Origin: Sphaerobacter sp. | Lineage (GTDB): Bacteria > Chloroflexota > Chloroflexia > Thermomicrobiales > Thermomicrobiaceae | Assembly (NCBI GenBank): GCA_029961075.1 | Contig: JASBVL010000128.1 | Span: 1 to 64,000 of the forward strand | Length of the DNA: 64,000 nucleotides | Direction: 5' to 3' | Shown: positions 52,598-63,930 of the stretch, piece by piece | How positions within the stretch are numbered: position 1 is the stretch's first letter | Layout of the letters: every line of letters starts with the position of its first letter | The notes under the pieces: generated by a model | Seen by the model: only the letters and a program-made list of their open reading frames with translations | The model's database searches: none | What the model was told of the DNA's origin: nothing | Position numbers and translations under genes: made by a program

Positions 52598-53836
52598 ATG
52601 TCGGGTCAGAGCGCGTCGCCGCGCGCTGGGCTGGCACTGGCCCTGATTAGCGCCGGCCATTTCATGAGCCATTTCTGGTCGATCACGCTCCCCTCCCTCT
52701 TCCCGATCCTTACGGTCGTCTTCGGGGTCGACTACTTCCAGCTCGGCGTCCTCATGACCCTCTACAGCATCACCAGTGCGCTCTGTCAGATCCCCTTCGG
52801 CTACGTGGCCGATCGCCACGGTCCCAAGCTGATCCTCGTCGGCGGCCTGCTGGTGAACGGCGCGGCCATCGGCCTCGCGGCGCTGGCGCCCAACTTCGGC
52901 GTCCTGCTCGTGCTGGCGCTCTGCGCCGGTGTCGGTCAGGCCGTGTTCCACCCGGCCGACTACGCCATCCTCTCCTCCCTGTTCAGCAAGGAGCGGGCTG
53001 GCCGGCCGTATAGCCTGCACACCTTCACCGGCTTCGCTGGGAGCGCGGCGGCGCCGCTGGCGGTCGCCGGGCTGGCGCGGGCCTTCAACTGGCAGGTCGC
53101 GCTGGCGGTCCCCGGCCTGCTCGGCGTGGTCATCGCGGCCGCGGTCGCGCTCTGGCTGCACGTGCCCGCGCCCGCCCGGACCGCGCGCGCCGCGGCCGCG
53201 CCGGGAGGGGCGGGGAAGGGCGCGAGCCTCCGCTTCGTCCTGACGCGGCCGATGCTGCTGCTGTTCGGCTTCTTCGTCTTCACCTCGATGTTCATCTCTG
53301 GGCTCCAGTCGTTCCTGCCCTCCACCCTGACCGAGCGGTACACGGTGTCGGTCGAGACAGCCAACGGCATGCTCACCGCCTTCCTGGTGACGCTCTCGGT
53401 CGGCGTGCTGGCGGGCGGCTTCCTGGCCGACCGTCTCCACAGCTACGGTCGCGTCATCGCGGTCAGCTTCACCGCGAGCACCGCGTTGATGCTCCTGGTC
53501 GCGCTGCTCCACCTCCCGGTCTGGCTGCTGCTGCCGGTCTTCGCGCTGGCCGGCGGGCTGCAGGGGATCATCATGCCGAGCCGGGACAAGCTGGTGCGCG
53601 AGACCTCCCCGGAAGGGGCCGCGGGGCAGAGCTTCGCCTTCGTCTCGGTCGGGATGAGTGTGGGGGGCATCGCCGCGCCGCCGCTCCTCGGGGCGGTGCT
53701 GGAGCGGGGCGAGCCGGCCCTCGTCTTCTGGAGCCTGGCCATCTTCCTGGTGCTCGCCACCGTGACCGTGCTCGTCCCGGCCCGCGCCACCGCCGGCGCC
53801 GCGGCCGCGCCCGCGCGCGAGCGCGCCTCGTTCTGA
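52598..53836 (+). CDS. MFS transporter
   Basis: A 412-residue protein with 12 predicted membrane helices. GYVADRHGPKLILVGG is motif A of the first half, and GGFLADRLHSYGRVIAV the corresponding loop of the second half. The N-terminal SAGHFMSHFWSITLPSLFP recalls the fosmidomycin-resistance group. Substrate unknown. RBS GGAAAGG lies about 10 bases before the ATG; a long perfect terminator follows. Confidence 0.88.
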   Translation: MSGQSASPRAGLALALISAGHFMSHFWSITLPSLFPILTVVFGVDYFQLGVLMTLYSITSALCQIPFGYVADRHGPKLILVGGLLVNGAAIGLAALAPNFGVLLVLALCAGVGQAVFHPADYAILSSLFSKERAGRPYSLHTFTGFAGSAAAPLAVAGLARAFNWQVALAVPGLLGVVIAAAVALWLHVPAPARTARAAAAPGGAGKGASLRFVLTRPMLLLFGFFVFTSMFISGLQSFLPSTLTERYTVSVETANGMLTAFLVTLSVGVLAGGFLADRLHSYGRVIAVSFTASTALMLLVALLHLPVWLLLPVFALAGGLQGIIMPSRDKLVRETSPEGAAGQSFAFVSVGMSVGGIAAPPLLGAVLERGEPALVFWSLAIFLVLATVTVLVPARATAGAAAAPARERASF

Positions 53837-53871
53837 GCCGCGGGCGGCGCGGCGCCGGCCCACAAGAGGGG

Positions 53872-53905
53872 GCGCCCGGTCCCGCCCTTCGGCGGGACCG
53901 GGCGC
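53872..53905. terminator. Long perfect terminator hairpin
   Basis: GCGCCCGGTCCCGCC and GGCGGGACCGGGCGC (15-bp stem) with a CTTC loop, followed by GCTTGC. The 343-nt gap to 54180 holds nothing else supported. Confidence 0.8.
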
Positions 53906-54179
53906 GCTTGCGGGGAGGAAGCGCCCGACGTGCTGGTGGCCGCATAGTCGAGCGCCGGGAAAGGGAAGCGAGAAGGGATACTTCGATCCTATCCTCCTTG
54001 CCTGCCGATTTCCTGTCTTTCTGCCGCTGCGATCCTGTGAATCTCGTCATACCGGGCGCCGTCGCCCGTCCCCGGCCGTGCCGACGCGCCCCGCGGCGGC
54101 CTGGCACGCGACGTGGGGGGCTGGTGCCGCTGCCGGCACCGCGGCCGGCACGGCTGGAAGCATGGCAGGAGGCGCAGCG

Positions 54180-54491
54180 ATGACGACGGCATGGCTCTAC
54201 GACGGCGAGTGGCGCCCGATCGACAACCCCTTCCCCGACCTGACCCAGGAGACCCTGCGCGAGTTCGGCTACGCCTCCACGCCGTCCGCGATCTTCGGGA
54301 CGAGCGGGGAGACCCCTGGGTTCACCGTCGAGCTCTACCCGGCCGACGAGGAGGCCCGCCGCCTGCCCTACCGCTACCTGATCCTCGTGCCCGCGCTCAC
54401 CGCGGAGCCGATCTTCGCCCTCGATCTCCCGGGTGTCCTCGCCCTGCTCAGCGTGCTCGCCCCGCTCGTCCGCGCGGCCACCGGGGCGTAA
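54180..54491 (+). CDS. Hypothetical protein
   Basis: A 103-residue protein not recognised. It reads as one small alpha/beta domain: TTAWLYDGEWRPIDNPFPDL, GFTVELYPADEEARRLPYRY, then a hydrophobic LPGVLALLSVLAPLVRAA that could be a buried or membrane helix. AGGAGG lies seven bases before ATG 54180; an ATG at 54162 is less favoured. Confidence 0.6.
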   Translation: MTTAWLYDGEWRPIDNPFPDLTQETLREFGYASTPSAIFGTSGETPGFTVELYPADEEARRLPYRYLILVPALTAEPIFALDLPGVLALLSVLAPLVRAATGA

Positions 54492-54547
54492 GCGGGCGCC
54501 GGCGTCGCGCCGGGCCCGAGGCCCGCCCGCTTCCTACGCCGGCCCGC

Positions 54548-54577
54548 TTGCCTCCGCGGGCACGGGCGCGCTAACCT
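54548..54577 (+). promoter_or_regulatory. Promoter predicting a leaderless thioesterase mRNA
   Basis: TTGCCT (54548-54553), 18-nt spacer, TAACCT (54572-54577). The start point falls at about 54584, within a few bases of ATG 54588; no RBS is present. Confidence 0.45.
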
Positions 54578-54587
54578 GTGCGCTGCG

Positions 54588-55109
54588 ATGACGACGCCGG
54601 ACCGCGACCACGACCAGCCGGATCTCCGACCCCGCCCCGTCAGCGAGAGCGAGACGACGCTGGCGCAGCTCATGCTGCTGACCGACGCCAACCCGGCCGG
54701 GAACGTCCACGGCGGCACGATCATGAAGCTGGTCGACACCGCCGGGGGCATCGCCGCCTCCCGCCACGCCCAGCGGCGCGTCGTCACCGTGATGATGGAC
54801 TCGATGACCTTCCTCCACCCCGTCTACGTGGGTGACCTCCTCATGCTCCACGCCCGCCTGACCTGGACCGGGCGCACCAGCATGGAGGTCGAGGTGGTCG
54901 TCGAGGCCGAGCACGTGCCGACCGGACGGGTGACCCAGACCTCCATCGCCTATCTCGTCTACGTGGCGCTCGACGAGGCCGGCCGCCCGACGCCGGTGCC
55001 GCCGCTGCTGGTGCAGACCGACGAGGAGCGACGCCGCTGGGCCGCGGCCGAAGCGCGGCGCGCGCACCGGCTCACGCAGCGGGCCCGGGCGGACGAGCCG
55101 CCGGCCTGA
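54588..55109 (+). CDS. Acyl-CoA thioesterase, hotdog fold
   Basis: A 173-residue hotdog-fold hydrolase of the YciA/BFIT type. The catalytic segment is DANPAGNVHGGTIMKLVDTAGG, containing the N-x3-GG and Asp expected for this family, and MDSMTFLHPVYVGDLL follows. It hydrolyses acyl-CoA esters in the cytoplasm. There is no ribosome-binding site; the mRNA may be leaderless. A transporter gene follows after 34 nt. Confidence 0.9.
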   Translation: MTTPDRDHDQPDLRPRPVSESETTLAQLMLLTDANPAGNVHGGTIMKLVDTAGGIAASRHAQRRVVTVMMDSMTFLHPVYVGDLLMLHARLTWTGRTSMEVEVVVEAEHVPTGRVTQTSIAYLVYVALDEAGRPTPVPPLLVQTDEERRRWAAAEARRAHRLTQRARADEPPA

Positions 55110-55143
55110 GTCCGGTCCACGCCGGGGAAGGGACTCGTCCACG

Positions 55144-56382
55144 ATGAGCGCGGAGCACCGCCGGCTGCTGCTGCCGGTCTATCTCCCCACGCTGCTCCTG
55201 TCCTTCGGCCAGGGGGTCATGATCCCGGTGCTCCCGCTCTACGCCGCGCGCTTCGGCGACTCCTACGGACTGGCCGGGATGGTGGTCGCGGCCGCCTGGA
55301 TCGGCACCATGCTCGCCGACCTGCCCACCGGTCTGCTCCTGCCGCGCCTTGGCTCCCGGCGGGCGATGCTCGCGGGCGTCGCCCTGTTCGCGGCCGCCAC
55401 GACCGCGCTCGGCCTGGCGCACGTAGTTCCCGAGCTGATCATCTACCGCTTCATCGCCGGGGTCGGCACGGCTCTCTGGGGCCTCTCCCGCCACGCCTAC
55501 ATCACGCAAGCCGTGCCGCTGGCGGCGCGCGGGCGGACGATCGCCGTCTTCGGCGGGATCAACCGCCTCGGCACCTTCACCGGCCCGGCGGTCGGCGGGC
55601 TGATCGCCCAGTTCTACGGCCTGCCGGCCGCCCTGATCGCCGCCGGCCTGCTGGCCGGCGTGGCCCTCCTGGTGGCGCTCGTCTTCGTCCGCGATCTCCC
55701 CGGCACCGCCCCGGCGGCGGGCCGCCACCTGGACCTCGCCGTGCTGCGCGAGGCCGTCGCCGACAACCGGCGCGACGTCGTCGCCGCGGGGACGGCGCAG
55801 ATCTTCGGGCAGATGATCCGGGCGTCGCGCCAGATCATCATCCCGCTCTACGCCAGCTCCCTCGGCCTGGACGACTTCCAGGTTGGCCAGATCGTCAGCG
55901 CCTCCTCGCTGGTGGACGTGCTGCTGTTCGTGCCTGCCGGCGTGCTGATGGATCGCTTCGGGCGGAAGGCCGCGGCGGTCCCGTCCTTTGCCATCATGGG
56001 CGTCGGGTTGGCGCTCGTCCCGCTGACCCACACCTACGGGACCCTGCTGCTCGTCGTGCTCCTCATCGGCTTCGGCAACGGGCTCGGCTCCGGGACGATG
56101 ATGACCCTCGGCGCCGATCTGGCCCCGCCCGGCCGCGCCGGGGAGTTCCTCGGCATCTGGCGCTTCATCGGCGACACCGGCCAGGCCGTGGCGCCGCTCG
56201 CCATCGGGCAGCTCGCCGACGTGGTCGGGCTGGCGCTCACGGCGGGCGCCGCCGGGGGCCTGGGCGCGATCGCCGCCGGCACGCTGGCGCTCTTCGTCCG
56301 CGAGACCCGCTGGGCGCGCGACGGCGCCGTGCCGTCGCCGGCCACCAGCTACCGCGGCGCCGGTCGCTCGTTACGGGAGTAG
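55144..56382 (+). CDS. MFS transporter
   Basis: A 412-residue protein with 12 membrane helices. The first helix has LPTLLLSFGQGVMIPVLPLYA; motif A reads LPTGLLLPRLGSRRAMLAG; the second half has GVLMDRFGRKAAAVPS. It resembles multidrug or sugar efflux members. It lies close behind the thioesterase gene and may be cotranscribed. The start has GGGAAGGGA upstream. Confidence 0.87.
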   Translation: MSAEHRRLLLPVYLPTLLLSFGQGVMIPVLPLYAARFGDSYGLAGMVVAAAWIGTMLADLPTGLLLPRLGSRRAMLAGVALFAAATTALGLAHVVPELIIYRFIAGVGTALWGLSRHAYITQAVPLAARGRTIAVFGGINRLGTFTGPAVGGLIAQFYGLPAALIAAGLLAGVALLVALVFVRDLPGTAPAAGRHLDLAVLREAVADNRRDVVAAGTAQIFGQMIRASRQIIIPLYASSLGLDDFQVGQIVSASSLVDVLLFVPAGVLMDRFGRKAAAVPSFAIMGVGLALVPLTHTYGTLLLVVLLIGFGNGLGSGTMMTLGADLAPPGRAGEFLGIWRFIGDTGQAVAPLAIGQLADVVGLALTAGAAGGLGAIAAGTLALFVRETRWARDGAVPSPATSYRGAGRSLRE

Positions 56383-56719
56383 ATCCCGGCGGGGCCAGGT
56401 GCGGGGGACCACTGCCCTGGCCGGGACCCCCAGGATGCGGTGGCGCCCCTATGCGGGTTGCCTCCCAGTCACGTACACTGGGGGCGGAAGGGAAGGGCGG
56501 GGCCCCGCTTCGCTAGCCGCCGGGCGCAGGATATGACATAATGATCCCGCCTCGTCTCCTGCCGAGGGGGCCGTGGTAGCATGGTGGGCATGGCGGAACC
56601 GGCGCGGATCACGGTGACTCCTGGCCGGAATGGCAGGTCACCCGGGGCTGTGGCTTGCGCGCCGGTGCGCCCACGATCGACCGACACCGCAACGGACACG
56701 GTTGGAAGAGGATCTCGTC
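56383..56719. other. 337-nt regulatory region before lon
   Basis: No gene. It holds a CATAAT at 56537-56542 and a TAGCAT at 56577-56582 as possible -10 elements, neither with a convincing -35. CIRCE and HAIR heat-shock operators were looked for and not seen. Confidence 0.4.
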
Positions 56720-59167
<2,448 letters not shown>

Positions 59168-59362
59168 AGCGCCGCCCCGCCCCGGCACCGACCCCAGCCT
59201 GGCGGGCGCCCGCGGGGCGCGCGGATGGCCGAGCGGCCGACCACACAGGTCCTGGCCGATTGGGCCGGCCGTGCGCCCCGCGGCGGGGCGCCGCCGGCGC
59301 CGCGGCCCCGGATGTAACACTGGCCTGCCCTCAGGCATCTCACTGCCAGGAGGGGGCCGCGC

Positions 59363-59926
59363 GTGGAACGAGGGCTGGTGGACGGGCAGCGCAGACTCGA
59401 GCAGGTGACGGAGACGGACGCGCCCGCGTTCGAGGCGATCGTGGCTGCCTACGAGGCGCCGATCGCCCGGTACCTCTACGGCATGGTGGGCGACGTCGAG
59501 CTGGCTCGTGACCTGACGCAGGAGACCTTCCTCTCCGCCTACCGCGCGCTCCCCTCCACGCCGATCACCAACCTCGCCGGCTGGCTCTACCGCATTGCCA
59601 CCAACCACGCGCTCTCCCACTTTCGGCGCAAGCGCCTGTTCGGCTGGGTATCCCTGTCCCGCCTGCTGGCGGGGGGCTACGACCCGAGCGTGGATGGGCA
59701 CAGCGAGTGGGTGGTGACCAGCAGCGCGGTTGAGGAGGCCCTGCAGCAGTTGGATCCGAAGGACCGGGCGTGCCTGCTCCTGCGGGCCGCCGGCTTCTCC
59801 AGCCAGGAGATCGCCGAGCAGCTCGGCTGCTCCCCCGGCGCGGCCCGGACGCGCCTCTCCCGCGCCCGCGAGGCGTTCCGCCGGGCCTATCACCAGGGTG
59901 ATCCTGACGAGGAAGCGGAGGGCTGA
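59363..59926 (+). CDS. ECF-type RNA polymerase sigma factor
   Basis: A 187-residue sigma-70 family factor. Region 2 has [17 protein letters not shown] and [18 protein letters not shown]; region 4 has [18 protein letters not shown] followed by [15 protein letters not shown]. It directs a small regulon under control of the membrane anti-sigma factor encoded four bases downstream. GTG start with AGGAGGGGG upstream. Signal unknown. Confidence 0.93.
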   Translation: MERGLVDGQRRLEQVTETDAPAFEAIVAAYEAPIARYLYGMVGDVELARDLTQETFLSAYRALPSTPITNLAGWLYRIATNHALSHFRRKRLFGWVSLSRLLAGGYDPSVDGHSEWVVTSSAVEEALQQLDPKDRACLLLRAAGFSSQEIAEQLGCSPGAARTRLSRAREAFRRAYHQGDPDEEAEG

Positions 59927-59929
59927 GAG

Positions 59930-62206
59930 GTGGAGTGCCGCGACGTCCGACCCCGGCTCCCGGCGCTCATCGACGGGCACCTGCCCGCGCCCGAGGCGGC
60001 GGCGGTCCAGGCGCACCTGGCGGCGTGCCCCGCCTGTCAGCGCCTCGAGCGGCAGTACCGCCAGGACCTCTACGACCTGGCGCGCTACCTGCGCACCGCG
60101 CCGTGGCGCCCGATCGAGCAGCGCCCCTGGGCGGCGCCGCGTCCGGCGCGCGGCTTCTGGGGCGCGGTCGCCGTCGGTGGGCACCGCCTGGCGGCGGGCG
60201 CCGCCCTGGTCGCCCTGCTGGCCCTGGTGACGGCCGCCGCGCTGGCGCTGCGCGGCATGGCGACCACCCCCGGCGCCGGCCCGACGCCGACCGCCGAGAG
60301 CGGCGTGGTCGCCACCAGCGCCAGCCCGGTAGTCTCCGGCGCGACCTCACCGGAACCCCCCTTGCTGGGGCCACCGCGTGCGTCACAGCTCATGGATGAT
60401 CTGGCTCGCGCCGGCCTCGCGTTCGCCATCGACCGCACGGAGCCGGTGGGGAGCCAAACCGTCACAGTTCGCCGCCTCGCGGCCGACCGGTTCACCACCT
60501 ACCTCGAGTACAGCGCCACCGCGGGCGACCTGAACACCGGCCACGTCATGCTCATCGACGACCGTGGCCAGGAACTGCGCCCGACCATCTGGTGGAGCGA
60601 ACCGGCGTCGGCCGGGTCTGGCATCCCGGCGGCCGCATCCGTGACCTGGGTCGAGTTCCCCGGCCTCGATCCGGACGTCCGCGGCGTCACCGTCCGCTTC
60701 TCGCCGCCGCAGGGCGATCCGGTCGAGGTGCGCGTGCAGGTCGATCTCGCCCCGCTGCGCGCCCTGCCGGCGCCCTGGCACGTCCGGGCCGCCACGACGG
60801 TCAACGGGGTCAAGGCCGAGCTGCTGACCATCACCCGGGGCATGGTGGTGAGCGCGATCGACTGGCGGGCCGTGCCCGTCGATCCCAAGGCCGTCATCCC
60901 GATGGACGGGGGCGGGAGCCTCGACGAGCATGTTCTGATCGAAGCCAACGGCGAGCGGCTGCCGATCCTGCGCCACACGCGGATCGGCGAGGATGACTGG
61001 TACGTGCGAGTCTGGGTGTATCAGTTGCCCAAGACTGGCCAGCTCCACCTGCGGCTGGATCGGGTGGCGGTCTCCGGGCTCTCCGGCGGCTATACCACCG
61101 TGCGTGGCCCGTGGGAGTTCACGCTGGACCTCGCTGATCCAGGAGCCCAAGGGCCGGCCACGCCGCCGCCCAGCCCGCAGCCGGCCGGGACGCCGGTGCC
61201 GACCCCGGCGCCCTCGCCGACGCCATCCGCGCCCGCCGTTTCGCTGCCGGCCGACCTCTACTTCGTCGGGAAGCCTCCGAACGGCGTCCTCGCCCTCTGG
61301 CGCCAGCCGGCCGACGGCTCCGCGCCGCGCCTTGTGGTGCAGGGGAAGGCCGACCTGGACGCCTTCTGGCCGGTGCCCGACACCAACCAGATCGCCGTCC
61401 GGTTCGCCGACAACCCCGCCGTCTGGCTGGCGACGGCCGACGGCGCGCTGCTGGAGCCGGCGACCATGCCCGACGGCCAGCCGGTGGCCGAGTACGTCGC
61501 CTCGCCCGACGGCGCGCGCATCGCCTACGTCTCGCTCGATCGGCGGTCGCTCTGGGTCAGCAACGCCGACGGGAGCAACCTCGCGCTGGTCCACCAGGTG
61601 AGGATCCCCGAGGCGCAGACGATCCACCAGGTGAGCTGGGCGCCGCGCGGCTACACCCTCCGCTACGAGGTGGCGCAGTTCGCGGCCGGCAGCCGGGCGG
61701 TCGTGGCCGTGGTCGGCGGGCCGGACCAGACCGTCGACCCGGTCACACGCGAGCTGGCGCGCGACGCGCTCGCCTACGCCTGGTCGCCGGGTGGGACCGA
61801 GCTGGCCTACAGCACCTACAGCGGCATCTACCGCGTCCGGATCGCCGACGGCGTCGAGACGGCCATCACCCCGCCCGCGCTCCGCGACGGGACCCAGCGC
61901 GCGCTGGTCAACCTCCACTGGCTGCGCGACGGCCGGATCGCCGTCGTGGCCCACCAGGACGGGACGGTCTACAGCCCGGCCGACCTCTGGCTCATGAACT
62001 CCGACGGGAGCGACGCCTGGCGCGCGGTGCGCGATCTCGGCCCGGTGGAGGCGCTGCGCTGGGCGCCGACGGGTGACGGCTTCGTCCTGACGACGGTGGG
62101 TGGCCAGGGCCTGACCTGGTACGCCTCGATCCACGCCGAGCCGGTCCCGCTGGCGGAAGACGTGACACTCGGGGATTTCAGCAGACTGGCCTGGGCAGGG
62201 GGCTGA
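59930..62206 (+). CDS. Transmembrane anti-sigma factor with extracellular propeller-like domain
   Basis: A 758-residue protein. Residues 1-45 are a zf-HC2 anti-sigma domain (C3, then HLAACPAC with the H-x3-C-x2-C pattern). One membrane helix lies at about 86-107. The large extracytoplasmic part has a beta-rich first half, a Pro/Thr-rich linker near residue 410, and a C-terminal TolB/WD40-like propeller (VASPDGARIAYVSLD, AWSPGGTELAYS, LWLMNSDGSDAWR). The propeller probably senses an external signal and frees the sigma factor. GTG start, coupled to the sigma gene. Confidence 0.85.
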   Translation: MECRDVRPRLPALIDGHLPAPEAAAVQAHLAACPACQRLERQYRQDLYDLARYLRTAPWRPIEQRPWAAPRPARGFWGAVAVGGHRLAAGAALVALLALVTAAALALRGMATTPGAGPTPTAESGVVATSASPVVSGATSPEPPLLGPPRASQLMDDLARAGLAFAIDRTEPVGSQTVTVRRLAADRFTTYLEYSATAGDLNTGHVMLIDDRGQELRPTIWWSEPASAGSGIPAAASVTWVEFPGLDPDVRGVTVRFSPPQGDPVEVRVQVDLAPLRALPAPWHVRAATTVNGVKAELLTITRGMVVSAIDWRAVPVDPKAVIPMDGGGSLDEHVLIEANGERLPILRHTRIGEDDWYVRVWVYQLPKTGQLHLRLDRVAVSGLSGGYTTVRGPWEFTLDLADPGAQGPATPPPSPQPAGTPVPTPAPSPTPSAPAVSLPADLYFVGKPPNGVLALWRQPADGSAPRLVVQGKADLDAFWPVPDTNQIAVRFADNPAVWLATADGALLEPATMPDGQPVAEYVASPDGARIAYVSLDRRSLWVSNADGSNLALVHQVRIPEAQTIHQVSWAPRGYTLRYEVAQFAAGSRAVVAVVGGPDQTVDPVTRELARDALAYAWSPGGTELAYSTYSGIYRVRIADGVETAITPPALRDGTQRALVNLHWLRDGRIAVVAHQDGTVYSPADLWLMNSDGSDAWRAVRDLGPVEALRWAPTGDGFVLTTVGGQGLTWYASIHAEPVPLAEDVTLGDFSRLAWAGG

Positions 62207-62226
62207 GAGCACGTGCCGCTGCGTGC

Positions 62227-62254
62227 GCCCCTCGTCCCACCTGGGACGAGGGGC
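62227..62254. terminator. Terminator hairpin after the anti-sigma gene
   Basis: GCCCCTCGTCCCA and TGGGACGAGGGGC, a 13-bp stem with a 2-nt loop. Confidence 0.75.
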
Positions 62255-62630
62255 CGGGCGGCGAATCCGCGGCGTTCGTCTTCCGATGTGAGAGCGACGC
62301 ACTGGGCGGCGCGACGGCTCGTGTGTGCCGTGTACGGCGCAGTCCTCTGGGAGTCATCCGCCCGTGACTTCGGAGTGGCAGGCAGCCTGTGCGGGCGTGT
62401 GCCGCGCGGCTTGCGTATCAGGTCACAACGCAGGGTGAGGACGGGATGCGCGAGCGCTACGGCGACCGCCTCGCCCGGGCGATCACCGAGGAGGCCGGCA
62501 GCGGTTGAGGGATCCTCACCCCCACCCCCACCCCAGGCGGCCAGGGGCGCCGTCCTTGATGATGCTGTCGACGATCGTGATGACGGCGTCGTCGACGCTG
62601 ATGATCCTGTCGATCATGACGATGGCACTA
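62255..62630. other. Intergenic region with a GATGATG/GTCGAC-rich segment
   Basis: No intact gene. A 19-20 residue frame ending RLARAITEEAGSG (stop near 62508) may be a gene tail. Positions about 62553-62628 are dense in GAT and GTCGAC motifs and in one frame read as an Asp-rich tract (DDAVDDRDDGVVDADD). Confidence 0.45.
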
Positions 62631-62661
62631 TTGACAGGGGGTATAGCACTCCTGCTATACT
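62631..62661 (+). promoter_or_regulatory. Toxin-antitoxin promoter with palindromic operator
   Basis: TTGACA (62631-62636) and an extended -10, TGC-TATACT (62656-62661), with a 19-nt spacer. GTATAGCA-CTCC-TGCTATAC (62641-62660) is a perfect inverted repeat overlapping the -10, as expected for antitoxin autorepression. Confidence 0.75.
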
Positions 62662-62667
62662 GCGGCC

Positions 62668-63026
62668 GTGAGCGGTTGGGAGTTGGTCTACTACGAGACG
62701 GCGTCAGGGACCTGCCCGGTGCGGGACTACCTCGACGCGCTCCCGGCCGCGCAAGCCGAGCGGGTGGTCCGCAAGCTGGACCTCCTGGAGCGGTTCGGCA
62801 CGAAGCTTGGCCCGCCCATGTGGAGCACGTCCGGGGTGACATCTGGGAGCTACGGATCACCGGGCGCATCCACCACCGGGTGCTGTACGTGACGGTGACG
62901 GGGCGGCGGATCGTGGCCCTGCATGCGTTCACGAAGAAGCGGATGCGGGCGCCCGACCGGGAGATTGAGACGGCAGAGCGGCGACTGGCAGACTGGAGGG
63001 AACGCTATGGCCGTGCCACACCGTGA
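62668..63026 (+). pseudogene. HigB/Gp49-like toxin, frameshifted
   Basis: The first half, from GTG 62668, reads SGWELVYYETASGTCPVRDYL to LLERFGTKLGPP. The second half continues in another frame as HVEHVRGDIWELRITGRIHH, ending LHAFTKKRMRAPDREIETAE. Together they make a normal RelE/HigB-fold toxin of the phage Gp49 type. One missing base around 62812-62821 (GGCCCGCCC) breaks it. The end overlaps the antitoxin start by 20 nt, as in intact higBA loci. Confidence 0.8.
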
Positions 63027-63351
63027 CTATGTAGCCGAGCGGGAGCGGCGCGACCCGGCGTTCCGCGCGGCCCGCGAGCGAAACCGGCGGGCCGCTGAGC
63101 TGGCTGAGGCGATCATCGGCGTGCGGCTGGCGGCAGGCCTGACCCAGGCCGAGCTTGCGGAGCTACTGGGCACCACGCAATCCGCCGTGGCTCGTTGGGA
63201 GAACGGCACGGTGCTGCCCAGCATGGCGACAGTGTTGAAGCTGCTGGACGTGCTCGACGTCGGCTTCCAGGCGACCAGGCGGACCGTGGCGTTCGTCCCG
63301 CCGCAGGAGATCGAGGCACGCGCGCCGCAGGTGTGCCCGCTCCCCCGGTAA
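63007..63351 (+). CDS. XRE-family antitoxin (HigA-like)
   Basis: A 114-residue DNA-binding protein. The helix-turn-helix is GLTQAELAELLGTTQSAVA followed by RWENGTVLPS. It is preceded by a charged N-terminal helix (RDYVAERERRDPAFRAARE). It should bind and neutralise the HigB toxin and repress the promoter at 62631-62661. GGAGGGAA precedes the ATG. It appears intact while its toxin is broken, a common end state of such loci. Confidence 0.88.
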   Translation: MAVPHRDYVAERERRDPAFRAARERNRRAAELAEAIIGVRLAAGLTQAELAELLGTTQSAVARWENGTVLPSMATVLKLLDVLDVGFQATRRTVAFVPPQEIEARAPQVCPLPR

Positions 63352-63375
63352 GGCAACGGAAACCCACCGCCGGAG

Positions 63376-63398
63376 GCCCCCGGCATCGCGCCGGGGGC
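63376..63398. terminator. Terminator hairpin after the antitoxin gene
   Basis: GCCCCCGGC and GCCGGGGGC with a 5-nt loop, followed by TTCTGCGTT. Confidence 0.7.
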
Positions 63399-63434
63399 TT
63401 CTGCGTTGCGCGCGGGGAAGAAGAAGATGACGAA

Positions 63435-63545
63435 GAACGTCGCCGACCCCGGGTGATGGTGTCGACGTCGACGACGATGATGATGGTGTTGACGACAATA
63501 CCGAGATGGCGATGATGCTGTTCGCGCTGTCGACGTCGACACCCC
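63435..63545. repeat. GATGATG/GTCGAC-rich segment downstream of the TA locus
   Basis: GTCGACGTCGAC occurs twice within about 75 nt around GATGATGATG. Composition and word content resemble 62553-62628, on the other side of the toxin-antitoxin pair. No other feature in 63399-63624. Confidence 0.5.
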
Positions 63546-63624
63546 TGGGCCTGACGCGCCGTTGCGCGCAACGCACGATCCTGCGCTCCTCCAGGATCCC
63601 CCAATTGACCAGAAAGGACCACCG

Positions 63625-63930
63625 ATGCGACTACCTGACCCCCGCACGGGCTGGGCGGCCGAGGTTGCGAGCGATGCCGACATCTCCCTCTCCCGCGCCG
63701 AGGCGCTGCGCTTCATGATTCAGGTGGCGCTCGATGACGACCGGTGTGCCGGGGGCTGCCGTCCGATCCGGCCTGTGCGGCTGCCCATCACCGAGGAGGC
63801 CAAGGTGGCGGTCGAGTGCGGCGAGGCGGTGCCCCTTGCCCAGGTGGTCGACGAGGTGCTGGTTGTCGAGGCACCCGTCGAGGACGACGACGAGGAAGCC
63901 GATCACCCGCGGCAGCGATGGACATCCTGA
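63625..63930 (+). CDS. Hypothetical protein
   Basis: A 101-residue protein not recognised. It starts RLPDPRTGWAAEVASDADIS, then SLSRAEALRFMIQVALDD, has a Cys-containing RCAGGCRPIRP, and ends very acidic (EAPVEDDDEEADHP). The lack of membrane segments suggests a cytoplasmic adaptor. AGAAAGGA precedes ATG 63625. Its end overlaps the following partial gene, suggesting an operon running out of the window. Confidence 0.6.
   Translation: MRLPDPRTGWAAEVASDADISLSRAEALRFMIQVALDDDRCAGGCRPIRPVRLPITEEAKVAVECGEAVPLAQVVDEVLVVEAPVEDDDEEADHPRQRWTS

Noticed and set aside
56383-56719. Heat-shock operator (CIRCE or HAIR) before lon
   Set aside because: No GAGTGCTAA/TTAGCACTC or CTTGAGT/ACTCAAG pair is present.
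62565-62668. Methionine-rich hydrophobic peptide starting MMLSTIVMTASS
   Set aside because: No RBS; the same DNA reads as other low-complexity peptides in other frames, and it runs through the toxin-antitoxin promoter.
62668-63026. Programmed frameshifting in the toxin gene
   Set aside because: The shift site is a C/G tract without a recognised slippery heptamer or downstream pseudoknot; simple loss of a base is more economical.
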